This document shows positions 22,925 through 35,049 of a DNA stretch of 64,000 nt, in pieces (position 1 is the stretch's first letter; each line of letters starts with the position of its first letter). Position numbers and translations under genes: made by a program. The notes beneath the pieces were generated by a model. It was not told where the DNA came from, ran no database searches, and was given only the letters and a program-made list of their open reading frames with translations. The stretch is from NCBI GenBank assembly GCA_007258455.2, contig VDFB02270651.1, positions 488,992,998-489,056,997 of the forward strand, read 5' to 3'. The stretch comes from Sequoia sempervirens (lineage: Eukaryota > Streptophyta > Pinopsida > Cupressales > Cupressaceae).

Positions 22925-24000
22925 AGTGCTTGATAAATTGACCATTGATAGGGAATCAAATAGGTTCTCCTATTAGGGTGCTCAAACAATAAGCATTCTC
23001 ACCTAGAATTTCAGCTATCTAATATGGACCCAACAAAAGTTTGTCAAACTTTTGGTGGTCCCCTTTCTTGTCCTTAGCTTTATCCCATAACAACACAAGA
23101 TTTGATATCCTAAAGGCCTTAATTTTGGCTCTTTTTTCAAACCAACATTTGAAAACAATTTGATTTTTGGAGAACTATTGTAAAGAAGCATCTCTTTTCT
23201 CTTCTAGATTTAACAAATTGGTTAGTCTAACCTCTATCCTATCATCTTTTGAATAGAACTCCTACATGAACTTGATGAAAGGAATCTACAAATGTATAGG
23301 AAAGACTAACTCTTGGTCATAGACTAAATTAAATGGTGAATTCCATAGGGAAAATTTAATGCGAGTTCAATCTACCCATAAGGAAAATCACAGTTGGGTA
23401 TGAAAGTCTTTAGGGTTGTTTTCTAGCAAATTCTTAATCATTTCCAATAGGTTTCTGCTAGTAGACTCAACTACTCCATTCCCCTGTGGGTAGTAATTAG
23501 ATGAATATTTCAAGACAATTTTTTCTTCATAAGCCCATTGAATAAACTCAGCAGAAGAAAAATCAAAGCCATTGTCACATACCAGGGAAAAATGGTACTC
23601 CAAACCTAGTTATGATTTTTTTGTTGAGAAATTTGATGACCACATCTATGGTGTTGTTTTTATAGGGTTGGGTCTCAGTCCAGTATGTAAAGTAGCCAGT
23701 TGTCATTAGAATGAATTTATGAAATTGACATGATTTTGGATTAATAACCCCTACAAAATCCAGTACCCATTGGGAAAATGGTATCACATCATACATAGGT
23801 TGTAAAGGCATTGTTGGATTACATTCCCTGGATGTAGATGTTTGACATGTATGGCATGTCCTCACGTGTTGGTGTGCATCTCAAAAAAAATGAGGCCAAT
23901 AGTAGCTTTATCTAAGAGTCTGATGTGCCAAGGAATCGATAGATCCATGTCTCGTACCATTCCTACCATGAAACTCAATAATGGCATGCCTAGCTTCTTG
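22925..24000 (-). pseudogene. int: Integrase of element F
   Basis: An integrase catalytic core and C-terminal domain in pieces. MRTCHTCQTS (CX2C of the zinc-binding domain) lies near 23865. QWVLDFVGVI supplies the first catalytic Asp near 23760. VCDNGFDFSS supplies the second Asp near 23570, and YYPQGNGVVESTSRNLL the catalytic Glu near 23480. The C-terminal part near 23050 reads KDKKGDHQKFDKLLLGPY. All three DDE residues are visible, but stops (for example TAG within the C-terminal domain) and a frame change between 23603 and 23575 break it. Confidence 0.82.
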
Positions 24001-25560
24001 CTAATCCAAGCAGTGCAGGTAAACATCTTCAAAACAAAATTTGTACAAGGATCCTCCTTTAAGCATGTAATGAGAACTCTTCAACCTCAATGCTCTCCTT
24101 TGAGTATCATTCATCCCATCTGAACATTTATTATTAAGGAGGAAGAAGATCACTTTTGTATACCAAGGATCCTTAGTAAATGATTGCACTATGTATTGTT
24201 GGCAAGTGATATTCTTATCCACATCCACCATAGCTTTAGATAAACCTTGGCCTTGGAATAGATTCATTGGATGAATCTCAAGATCATACTCCTTTAGAAT
24301 GGTCATCCATTTTCCTCACCTCTCCCCTAGTTCACTCTTAATGAGGAGAGACTTCACAGCTAGATCAAGAACTATGGCAATTACCTGACTATGAAGGATG
24401 TAGTGTCTAAAATTTTTGAATACCCATACAAGTACGAAGGATTTCTTTTCAAGATATGGATATATGAATTCTACGTTCTTAAATGGGGAACTCATAAAAT
24501 TAATAGGTATTTCATCTCCCTCACCTTTTTGCTGTGTCAAAATAGCAGCACATGAATGATCAAATACAAAGGAATATATATAAAAAGGCTTTAATTAGTT
24601 AGCACTGGTTAGAACTGGTGCCTCTATAATTGACTATTTAATATGTGAAAAAGTATATTTATCTTCATTGACTATTTAATAATTGAAAAAGTATATTTAT
24701 CTTCATTACTCCATTCTATCTTTGCATCCTTTTTCATCATTTAATTCAAGGGTTTGATGATCTCTACAAACCCAGTTATAAATTTCCTTACAAAATTTAT
24801 CTTTTCTTCTTACTTCCTAGCATTGCTAGCTTTAAAATGGACTCAAATATATCAGGATCTATGGATGTCCCCTTTTCCAAAATAATGTGACCCAAAAGTT
24901 TCCCTTCAGAAACTCCAAAGACACTTTTTGGGGTTAAGAGACACACCATAACTTATACTTCTTTTAAGAAATTTTGCTAAATCCACAACATGGTTTTCTT
25001 TGTTCTTAGAAAACATAGGTAAGTAATCCATATAAATAATGCTACATTTACCTATTATGTCTTTGAATTCCACATTCATTGCACACTGAAATGTAGCTCC
25101 AATGTTGATAAGACTTAATGACATCCTCTGATAGGAAAATCTCCCCCACTTGGTAGTGAAGGCAGTTTTCATTCTATCTTCATGGCTGACAAGAACTTGA
25201 TTATATCCTGAATAGCCATCTAGAAATCACATCATCTGGGATCCATTAACAGTTTACAATACCTCATCAAGAGAAGGGAGTGGATAATTATCCTTCTTTG
25301 AGGCCTTATTTAGATTTCTAAAATCAACACACAATCTAATCTCACCACTTTTCTTGTGAACAAGAACCAAGTTAGAAACCCAAGTGGAATGTCATACTGG
25401 AAATATTATCCTTGTAGATAGTAGCTTTTGTACTTCTTTGAAAGTCAAGGGTTCGAATAAAGCATTGACCAAGTGTTGTTTTTGGTGAAAGGGCTTTGAT
25501 TCTAGCTACAAGGGTATGGTATGTGTGATCATTGAAGTATCAAAGGTCTTCAAATCCTCA
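24001..25560 (-). pseudogene. pol: Reverse transcriptase and RNase H of element F
   Basis: RT motifs in order on the minus strand are KKSGEIRLCVDFRNLNKASKK (shortened here to its key VDFRNLN), then YPLPSLDEVL, FLDGYSGYNQ, and FTTKWGRFSYQRM. The catalytic-site segment reads IIYMDYLPMFSK. The usual YxDD is YMDY, so the second catalytic Asp is replaced by Tyr. LNPKKCLW and RNase H fragments (24540-24001, for example ILKEYDLEIHP) follow. Stops and frame changes separate the pieces. It cannot encode an active polymerase. Confidence 0.82.
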
Positions 25561-27700
25561 TATCCCTAAGAAATTTTTGTAATTTCTTCTTTTAGCACCT
25601 TAATCATTTTGTCTCTAATTTCCTTGGGGTAGGATTTACCTATATACACATTCCTTTCTAGACCTGAACCAACCAAGTTGACAGATTCATACTTTCCTCC
25701 ATCGATTTCTATTGGCACCCTTTCATGAGCCCTAAGATCAGAGTCAAAGATCCTTTTCAAGGCTACCCTCCCCTTGGGAATGTTGTTTCTATTCAAATTG
25801 AGTATCCCTTTTGTATCACAATCCTCGAGATCCCAATCTCCACAGTCTCTTTCTGATTCACCAATTATTTGTCCCTCAAAGACATTTGAACTTGCCAAGA
25901 AGGAAAGTATATGTTGGTGATCTTCAAAGACCTAAAAATTTTAGACATTATCTAGGATGGCTAGGACTGAAACTAACTCCACCAAGAATATCTTCAACTT
26001 GGAGTCTTGCATAGGTTTCAAAGTGCTAGCAGCAATAACAAGGGAATCCACAATCTAATTGTCCTCTCTAGGGATCAACTTAATGCCAAAAGCATCAAAA
26101 TATATTCCTGGATGTAGCCAATCTTTTGTTGTGGCAGGTGTATTGATTATGAACTTGCATGACACTAACTTCTGAATTTTCATAATCGTGAGAGTTGTAA
26201 CCTTCTTCTGATGAGAAAACATCATTCCTCAAGCCAACACTTCATATTTTTCCATATTATTCATGCAGGCAAACTGCAAACTATCAGAAGCAAAATACAT
26301 TTTCCCTTTCAAGTTGGTTAGTTCAACTCCAACTCCACTCCCTAATCTAGACTTAGAGCCCTCAAATTTAAGACTCCAAAATTAGTCTAGAGCTAGGACT
26401 TCTTTCTTCTTTGGGGCTAGAGGTGATTGCTTGCTAGAATTGGGTGGTAGCTCAGACTGGTGTTGGCTACCTAGGTTTAAAGGTTGTCACAAACAATGTT
26501 TATCAAAAGATTCACCTATATTCAAAACCTGTTCAGGAACTACTTCCTGAAGTTCTTTTCAAATCACTTCACAATTTAGTTTGTTTTTCATCAATGCCTT
26601 AGGCATTGGAAGGTTACCTAGGGTAGATGTAATAGACAAAGACTAAGGTCCCTCTATCTTTGTTTGGAGCTTAAAGCATAGAACTTGAGTTTACTCAAGT
26701 TGGGAAGGATCTTCTTCTTGAGTGAGACTAGTTCTTGTCAGGATGGTGGCATCCCTAGTTTCAAATGAAAATTGATTGGTGGGTGCTTTAGGTTGGCATT
26801 CATAAGTTTCCTCATCCTAGCAGACATGGTTCAAAATATCTATGCAAGGTTGACATGTCGACTCAAAATGACTCTAATAATGAATCCTGCACCAATTGGA
26901 GAGCAACAAACTCCACAAATTAGCCTCTTCTCCCAAAAGCAACCTATCTTGTTGAAATTTTTTAATTAGAACCTGACGGTTGACTGTGGTCATTGGGTCA
27001 CTATGTTCTAAGGGTAGTGGATTATTGGAATTGATCATTGAGAGGGTCATGATTTCCTCCCTCTTGTAAACTAGTATCTCAGTTTCAAAGTAAGATACCT
27101 CATTAGGAGAATCATATTCAGTGATCATGTGTTTGAGCCTAGGCTCACTCTCAATCTTGATTTGTTTTGCTACCCCTTTCCATGGTAGCCACATATGTGA
27201 GAAGTCCAAGATAGATAGCCCTCGATGCTTTTCATTATCCCTCAGCTTAGAAGCATACCGCATGTTTCTTGGATATCAGCCACTTGGATATCCATATAGG
27301 TTTGGATCCTTGGGTCAGATCCAACCTACACATGAATATTTTTTAGTTCTCCTACCACATTGACCTAAGTTTTATTAAACTAAAACACCTTTTTGTTAGT
27401 CTGAAGTGGACTCAAACCTAACTTTCTACAAATGGAGAAGGGAATGACATTACCTAATGCTCCCAAATCCAAAAGGAAGTTGTGTAGATTCTTTCTGAAT
27501 ATCCTTAAGCTTAAAAGGAAAGGTGGGGTCCCTGTCTTACCTTTGTATAGGGCTGCATTCATTTCATTTGTGGGAGTCACCTTATTTTTCCCTTTTGACT
27601 GATCTACCTCCTCCGGGGCTCTCAACACAATTTGTTGTTTGGTAGGGTGCAACTTCATAGTGTCAAAGAATGACAATGAATTCTTTTGATTCTTCATCTA
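25561..27700 (-). pseudogene. pro: Protease and linker region of element F
   Basis: The protease block (27697-27380) reads HNFLLDLGALGNVIPFSICRKLGL, quoted here only to its DLGALGNVIP core. It has a D-L-G triad in place of D-S/T-G, followed by a beta-strand pattern typical of retroelement aspartic proteases. Downstream are linker segments at 27263-26874 and 25898-25566, the latter ending YPKEIRDKMIKVLKEE, the usual lead-in to RT. Bases 25900-26870 are poorly conserved, with no clear motif. Confidence 0.7.
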
Positions 27701-29545
27701 TGCAATACAATTAAACTCCATATCATTTTTCAATGGATGCTTATGAATAAAAGGTGGACTACCTTTGTTTTGAGATTTAGGTGGCCCCTTTGGTGGTGGC
27801 AAGTTGTTGTCCACATTTTGTTTAGGTGGGACCATGGTATTAGGAGTGGAAGATGTACTAAATTGACCCTTATTCTGATTTCTCAAGAAATGACCTCCTT
27901 CTGATTGGAAGGCCTAAGCATGATATACATCTTCTACTGGTTCATTTTTTTTTTGGCTAGGGAATGGAAATTCTTCATTGAAGATGTCATAATCCATGGT
28001 AGTATCTTTGGGTCCACAAAACTTGTAGGGAGCACCTTGCAAAGGAGGATTAGCCTATGCAATCTTGACCATCTTATCCATTTTGGGGAAATTAACCTCA
28101 AAATGAGCTATAGTGTCATGCAACCTACACCAATTTGTCATAAAATTGAGATCTACCACATTTGTAGTGTGTGAATTGTCATCACCAACCTAATAATTAT
28201 GGGAAACTCCCCTATTTTTTGGCCCAATATTCCCTTGTCTATTGTTGTTGGAACTCTGGTTATATCTCCTATTTTGATTTTGGTAATTTTGGTTTGGGGA
28301 ATTCTAGTTTTGGTGTTTTGATTCTGATTGGAGTAACCATCTTGATTAGAATACCCTCCCTGATTTTGATAATTCTGGTTTTCATTTTGAGGGGGGTTGT
28401 ATATGAGTTGGGCCCTATCATTGGACATTTGAGATAAATTTTTCTTCATAGTTTCCATTTCATTAGTCAATTGAATAGTTCATTCACTATCTGTAGTCTT
28501 CACAACATATGGTTGAATGACAAGATTTGACCCTCCAACTTGATTATGGTAGTTTTGTGATTTCTTGGAGGAATTTGGAGCCCCATTAGTAAAGAATGGT
28601 AGGGTAAGTGGAGTTTGTAACTCAGACATGGGTCCATATTGGGAATAAGAGATCCCTGGGACCATATTAAATAGAGGAGTTGGTTTAGGCACTTGATATC
28701 CTATGGGAGGAAGAAATCCTCATAAATTCCTTGATTGTAAGCTTATCTGATGTTGCAATTTAATTGCTAGATGATCAACTTTAGATAGAGAATTAATGTC
28801 AATATCAACATACATCCTCTACAAAAGTAGGCTAGTGAAGGGATCTACAACCCTTAATATGCCAAAATGGTAATTTTTCAGCAACCAAGTAAGGATCATA
28901 TAGCCTTTGGTACATCCTCTAGAATCTTGTGTTAAATAATGGTAATGGTTCATGGGGTTCTTTTCTTATGGTAGTGAATTGGTCATACAAAATGGTAGGG
29001 TCTATGTAGACCTGGAATTGATTGATGAATGAATTTTCTAAGTCTATCCAACTCAAAATAGACCCCTAAGGTAGATTCAAATACCAGTTGTATGCCATGT
29101 CACCTAAAGAGTAGGGGAATAACCTACATACAACATTATGGTGGGATACTTGAGCATGAGTATAGGTATATTTAAATTCCTATATGTGCTCTTCAACACT
29201 CCTTGATTCTTCATGCATATATTTGCAACAAAATTTATTTGGATTCTTGGGTAGATCATGTATACCACAAGGGATAATCCCCAGTGGAGAGGGGTTAATC
29301 ATGAAGAAATCCATGGGTAGTGGTGGGACTGGTTAAGCCAATTGTGGAATAGGTGGATTTGGTGGAAACCCAGGTGGAGTAAGTGGTGGTGATAATGGTG
29401 GAATCAAAACTCTATGGTTTTGGGGCCTGTACCTGACAGAGGTTTGGAGTTCAACCAATGTTTCTAGGTTCTAAGAAGATCTAAGAACTCTTTCAAACCT
29501 TTCTGGTGAGAATGACCCAATTCAATCCAGTTTGTTCCTCAAGCC
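27701..29545 (-). pseudogene. gag: Gag of element F
   Basis: A Pro-rich N-terminus (about 29400-29300) leads to a Gag core around 29230-28970 with CRLFPYSLGDMAYNWY and WIDLENSFINQF. A Gln/Asn-rich stretch (28470-28270) and a Cys/His remnant, NWCRLHDTIAHFE (about 28130-28080), follow. The remnant is probably a decayed zinc knuckle. Several in-frame stops are TAG. Gag starts soon after the PBS. Confidence 0.72.
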
Positions 29546-29560
29546 CTCCTTCTAGCGCCA
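29545..29560 (-). promoter_or_regulatory. Primer-binding site of element F
   Basis: On the minus strand this reads TGGCGCTAGAAGGAGG, four bases after the LTR terminus at 29565. It begins with TGG as required for pairing to a tRNA CCA end. The tRNA is not assigned. Confidence 0.55.
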
Positions 29561-29564
29561 TATC

Positions 29565-30097
29565 TGTTGATGGTCAAAATAGATCAACAACATTAAACAA
29601 AATATCTCTATCATTTTTCTCCTAAAAAAGATAATTGATCTAAAACCACCTATCTCCCAAGGTACCAGTAGTTGGTTCTCCACTGTACTAGTGTGATTCA
29701 GTGGCCAATGTAACTATAATATTCAAGGGGCCTTGCTGGTATAAAGGAATACAAACTGCATCATATTAATTAACCTATGTTGGGGAGTATAAATAAATAG
29801 AAAAAGATAGAACAAGGTTTCAGAATAGTAAAAAATGAATATAAACTTCTTCACATCTAGACATGTACCTTAATAATGAGTGTTTCTTCAACTAACCAAA
29901 ACCATAAAATGATGCAATCCATTGCATAACCTACACCATTGCATACATTCATAGTGCAAAATCCAATAATCACAACCATTCATCAACACTTTACTTCAAG
30001 ATTGAAGCACACCACCCACTCATTGCTAAAATTAGATCAATAGACATAAATGAATTCCATTCATAGATAATTCAATGAAATTATCTTAGATATAGTT
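29565..30097 (-). repeat. Partial 5' LTR of element F
   Basis: The plus-strand view starts TGTTGATGG next to the PBS. It continues to 30097, where H inserted, and by contiguity should resume at 42743. The other terminus, somewhere in 42743-43086, and a matching 3' LTR were not found. Confidence 0.45.
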
Positions 30098-30777
30098 TGT
30101 TAGAACTATAAAATTCTAAAATTTGTACAAGTTGTTCATACCCATAAGTTTCCAAATGAGTCCTTACCATGAGCAAAAAATCCCCTCTTCATAGCACTTT
30201 GCCCATATGTTGTCATGTGGTTCCATAGAATCCATCTATTATTGAAAAATCTCACTGTGTAATTCATCTTGGCAAGAGAATATCAAGGTCTCCTTGACTC
30301 ATAATGCATTTTCTACTGATGTATATCTATTGCAGCCTATTGGTAGGAATTCAAGAATGTCACACTGATTGGAATTCATCTGTAGGAACATATCGGCGTT
30401 ACCCTAATCATTGTCTTGGTGATAGAAGGTTCTATCAGCAAGAAAGTTATCTTTGGAATAGATCATAGAAAACTCATGCATGTCTTACTGACCAACACAT
30501 GAGGAAACATTTCAGCCAAACCAAAAGTCTTCAGAGTCAGGTCTTACTAAATGCATTATGTCTCATCGACTAGGACATAGAAAGACGTATCGGCCAGACT
30601 AAAGGTCATAAGAATAAAGTCTCATCAAATGCATCCAATATTGTTGACAAAGCATAGAGGGATTCTATCAAATGACTATCAGAATAAAGTTGTGTAGTCC
30701 TACCAACTCATATGCCATGCTGAAGTATTGTTTCATCAACGAGAAAGTAAATATGTCTCAGTGACTAGAAAACATAT
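30098..30777 (+). repeat. 5' LTR of element H, left part
   Basis: It aligns with 41021-41697 of the 3' LTR (for example 'caagttgttcatacccat' and 'tctatcggcaagaaagttatc'). It starts TGTTAGAACTATAAAA. U3 holds degenerate short repeats around 'gtctcatcgac' / 'tcttactgacc'. It is cut by element I after CATAT (30773-30777). Confidence 0.9.
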
Positions 30778-31672
30778 TGTTTATGGTTGTTTTTGCACAC
30801 TTTCTCAACACAGGTAGTGTGTAGGTGCACTACCTCTCTTGAAAAGAAATCCCCCATGACAAGACGTTGAAGGTCTCCCCAAGGTCTCTCAGGTGTCAGA
30901 TCATGACTTGCATGAAATTTCTTAGTTGTTTGATGTGATTTGCTAGAATCACAAGGCGGACTTACAAATGAGTTACAAAGCAGGGGAAGTTGGATCTGCA
31001 AATGGAGTTCTTAAGATGGGAGAGTTTTGTGCCTCTACTGCAGGTTCAAACAGCAGTCTTGAACTCCACTTTTTATCATTGGTTTTGGCTTTACAATGTG
31101 CAATGAACCTTAGCATAGATCACTACTTTAAAAAAAAGGGAAAAAAGGGATAGAGAGAGAGAGGAAGTTCCTAGATTTGTAATTAACTATGAACAGTGAT
31201 AATGGAGTTCCTGCAGTGGACAGCTTCCTGGAAACAATATTCCACTTAACTAGAAACCTCATAGTCTCATGAAATTTGTGCTATCTTCTAAGGCCTACAG
31301 ATATTTCATCTTTCATTCACCATGTTTATGCATGAACAAAAATGAAAGTGTGGAGCAGCTTTGAATTTGAAGTCTAGACTAACTTTACACAGCTATCTAC
31401 CATCAACAAACAACAAAAAGTATGGACTAAGAAGGCATCTACACAGTAGGAATTTTCATAACCACAAACAACATTCCTAAAATCTATTAAGGTGAGAGTA
31501 CAAGTAACTAAAACAACAAATCAAATCTAAGTCAAGCATCTAACAATGGAGGTTGAATCAAGTAACATGTAAGAAACTCTGAAAATGTACCAAGTCAATG
31601 TATTTTCATTATAAATTTATGCATCATGTCTTTACAACAACTCAACTCTCTTTGAAAATGAGAGGATAGCTC

Positions 31673-31680
31673 TATTTATA
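31673..31680 (-). promoter_or_regulatory. TATA-like box, left end of element I
   Basis: Minus-strand TATAAATA with downstream text resembling that at the right end. It lies downstream of the ORF (minus sense), in the position of a 3' LTR. Confidence 0.35.
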
Positions 31681-31869
31681 GTGCCCAAAAGATCAAATGA
31701 ATGGCCAATATTAATTCTCATTGTGTGGCCAAGATTCATTACAAAATAGGGTTTCACCAACCCTCAATATTTTACAATTTTAAAATTACATCTTGTCCTT
31801 TTCCCTATTTTGTCCTCTAGTGATGACATTGTAGCAGTTTGTCTTTTGCTGATTGCTATTTTACTGTAG

Positions 31870-34800
31870 CTACTCTTTGGGAAGCTCTTTATCATCAATA
31901 GGGTTATCCTCTTGCTTCTTTGATGTTGTATATTCTATGAACTTGAGGATGACCACTTGTAGCTTGTCCACCTCAATGATCTCATACTGTAGCACTTGGT
32001 AGCTCCACTCCTTTGCATTATCTTCTAGCCTTTTCCAATCCTCATCATACTTGGTGCTCTGGTCCCTGAATAGCTCTGATTGGTCAAAGGCGTGAGCAGC
32101 AAAACTCATGAACTCCATCGTTATTTCGTCAGACATCCCATTTTCCATCTTCTTATGGAAGTAAGGTTTTACCTTTTCTAGATCCATTTTCATTGCGGGC
32201 ATGTTGTATTCCATCATCAATTTGAGGTACCGGGCACATTCCTCTCTGATCTCCTTGATCCATTCAATGTCTAGATCCACCTTGCTCATTATTTGCTCCA
32301 ACCTCTCCTTTTTGTTGTCAAAGTCTCACCACCACACATCCATCAACCAATGATTGTCCTTGCTGAACGCAAGCTCCTTTTCCCATGTGGCTTTTGGCAA
32401 CTGAAGGATAGCTTCGATATTAGGGAAGGTGGAGTCGTAGGTTGTAGGGAAGTCAATGCAAAGCTTCCTCATGCCTTCCATAGATTGCAACAGGTCTAAG
32501 AACTTGTTGGCCATTCGCACAGGCCGACTAATTCCTATGTTTATGATGTACAAGAGCTGTCAGAACTAGCTCTCTATGGTATTCTCCAAGTTCTTTCTTC
32601 TTTCCATTTTATCAATCTACTCCTTGGATAGCAGCTGGGGCATGGCTATGGATGTAGTAGGTAGGTCATCCACCGAAGGCCTATGTTGTATATATTATGT
32701 TAAGGAATCCACCTATGCCTTGAGCTCATCCTTTGAAATATTATCCTTTTTTATCAAATGCACCACTGTAGCCACTGATTCTTTAAGGTGTACTACCTTC
32801 TATTCTTTGGTGGCAATTCCTAAGTCGATGGTGGAGATGTTGTAGCCCACCCCAGCCCGGCCAACCACACGCATTGCTATTTGTGCCACTCGAGACCTAG
32901 AAGCATCCATTGTTACCCTGGATTGAATCTTAGGCTTCTTCTCCTTCTTCATCATGACTTGAGCTCGAGCTAAGATGGCCTCTAGTTTTTCCCTTGGGTC
33001 CTTTAGTATAGGGGTTTTTCTTCTGAGCTGCTTCTCTAACCATTCGGGCACAACAGACTTGCCCTTAGGTGATCCATGATCACCCTCGCCCCTCTCAGTC
33101 AAGGCCTCTATTTCTTTACCTTTTGAGGTTCTCCCTTCCTTTTTGGTCATGGCTAGAGAGGTAGGTGGTGCAACAACAGGGGCAGGGAGAGCCAAGAGGG
33201 GTTCCAATTGATATGTATCCTTCACTTCCTCCTCTTGGGTTTAGGGTTGTTCTATGGTGCTCTCCATCTATTTGAGCATTTTGGAGGGTGAACCCCTCGT
33301 TTCTTTCCTTGCATAGACCTTGGGGTCAAGAGACTACTCCATTTTTGTCTCCTTCCTCTTTTTGGACCTGGTGACTGGAGGAGACTTGGATGTCCCACCG
33401 GTTGAAGTGGTGGTAGTGGCATCTTCTGTGGCACTGGGCTCACTTTTAATCCCTTCATAAGTCAAAATTATTTCCTATTGTTTTAATTGGGCCACTTGCC
33501 CATCAACCCACTCCTTGGTGCAAGCCAAGATTGGCTTGGTTATAATATCAAGGTCATCGACCTCCTGCTCATCCCATTCAATCATTGGTATCGGTAAATT
33601 GGCCACTGCAGGGTATATGGGGTCCATTATGGTACTCTCATCCTCTTGGACTTGATCTAGGATAGGGAAGGGCTGCACCTTTCTTATGAAATACACTATC
33701 ATGCGCATATAATGCCTTGCTTGTACCTCTTTATCATCTTGGCAATCTGCCCATAAGTCTTTGATATGGTGAAGGTGGGAATACCCTGATCCCAGTGCCC
33801 TTCTTACATGCCCACATGGGTTCATTCACAGGTAGGCAGTATGCAGGTGAAAGTGATAGTCCTTTAGTTATTTCTCAGAATTAGCAGCGCATTGGGAAGT
33901 TTGTAGTCTATACATGCCCTAGCCAAGAGTCATGGGATTAGAGATCCCTACTATGTGCTTGTTACTAAAGATTTCCTACACATGTTGGAGCTATCAAGAA
34001 AGCTCCAGAAGGATGATCCGATCATTGGGGTATTGAAACTTGTTTGGCCTTTCGGTGAAACCCTAGGCATGAATGTATGTGAAATTCAGGTATTGGATGA
34101 AGAGAAAGACATATTGCTTCAAGAGTGGCCTGGCACTGTGGGAGACCCTCCTTTCAAAGTCTCTGGCAATCACTCTGATAATATGGCCGATGAAGGCATC
34201 ATTCACTTTGCAATATTTCCTCTTGAAGTCTTGGTACTGGAGCTACGGGTACCTATCATAGGCCTTGAGTCTTCGACCCTGCTCCTAATCAGATGCTACA
34301 AACAACCTGTTGTACTGTCTCTAATTTTATAAGGAATAGAAAAGATAGGAATTCATATAAAACTTGGAGCTTTTATTCACATTGACGAACTGCTCATGAA
34401 AGCAGTTGCTTATTATTCCTCCCCAGTAAAATGAAGTCTTTGTGGTGACGTCCTCATTCCCTCAAAGAATTTTTTCAATGAAGTACACCATCCATTATTG
34501 GAAGAAGGTCGTCGTAGGAAGACCCATAACCCTGTTTAGCATTGTGACCAAGTCATGGTAATCTTTGTGGAAATCACTACGGAAAAGTTCATGAGGAACC
34601 TTCACAACACTGCCCCTCTTTTCCTTGAGCCAATGCTGATTTATTAACCTTTTACATCCTGCTGGATTATCATCCCACATTGCTTGGAATTCTTCTATGG
34701 TGGGGACTTCCATCTCTTGAAAAGTGGGAATGTGGAAAGTCTTTGTGATCCCTTCAGCCAACATGTCAGCAAGGATGTTTCCCTCTCTGTCAATAATTGT

Positions 34801-35049
34801 CCTTGTGTCGGGTTGATATGCCTCCCAACAAGCCATGACCAATTTGAGGGCCATGAGGGATGGAGGGAATCCCGCAGCTTTTGTGATTCCACTTTGCCTT
34901 ATCAGTCTTGCATTTTTGGTCATAGGATTGACCCTGACCCTTTGCGTGAATTTGTCAATGTTAACATGGCTGATATTGGTATCGGTGATCTCCTTCCAAT
35001 CTGTGGTAACCTTTGAGTGTAGAGGTTCACCCTGGAATTGGTATTTCAT
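31870..35049 (-). pseudogene. Decayed long ORF of unknown family (copy 2)
   Basis: I do not recognise this protein. It is homologous to 2422-6230. The N-terminal 184-residue piece (35049-34495) includes FPPSLMALKLVMACWEAYQP, then GNILADMLAEGIT, and INQHWLKEKRG; it aligns with the N-terminus of copy 1. After a stop the frame continues with FYWG and FYMNSYLFY. The next piece (33825-33475) has VYFIRKVQPFPILDQ and LPIPMIEWDE. Basic, Pro-rich segments follow (33458-32800), then helical C-terminal pieces (32553-32326, 32301-31870). Order and spacing match copy 1, but the long coiled coil of copy 1 is not obvious here. No polymerase, integrase, gag or protease motif is seen. Confidence 0.55.

Larger units (their letters stand above)
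22341..30097 (-). mobile_element. Element F: degraded Ty3/gypsy retrotransposon with full gag-pol order
   Basis: On the minus strand the order is PBS (29560-29545), gag (about 29545-27900), protease (27700-27380), linker, RT (25560-24800), RNase H (24800-24200), and integrase (24000-22925). RT before integrase is the Ty3/gypsy order. The frame is broken by many stops and some frameshifts. The left end was cut when G inserted at the CATTT site, and a 3' LTR was not found in 22341-22925 or left of 8638. The 5' LTR begins at 29565 and probably continues across the H insertion at 42743. Confidence 0.8.
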
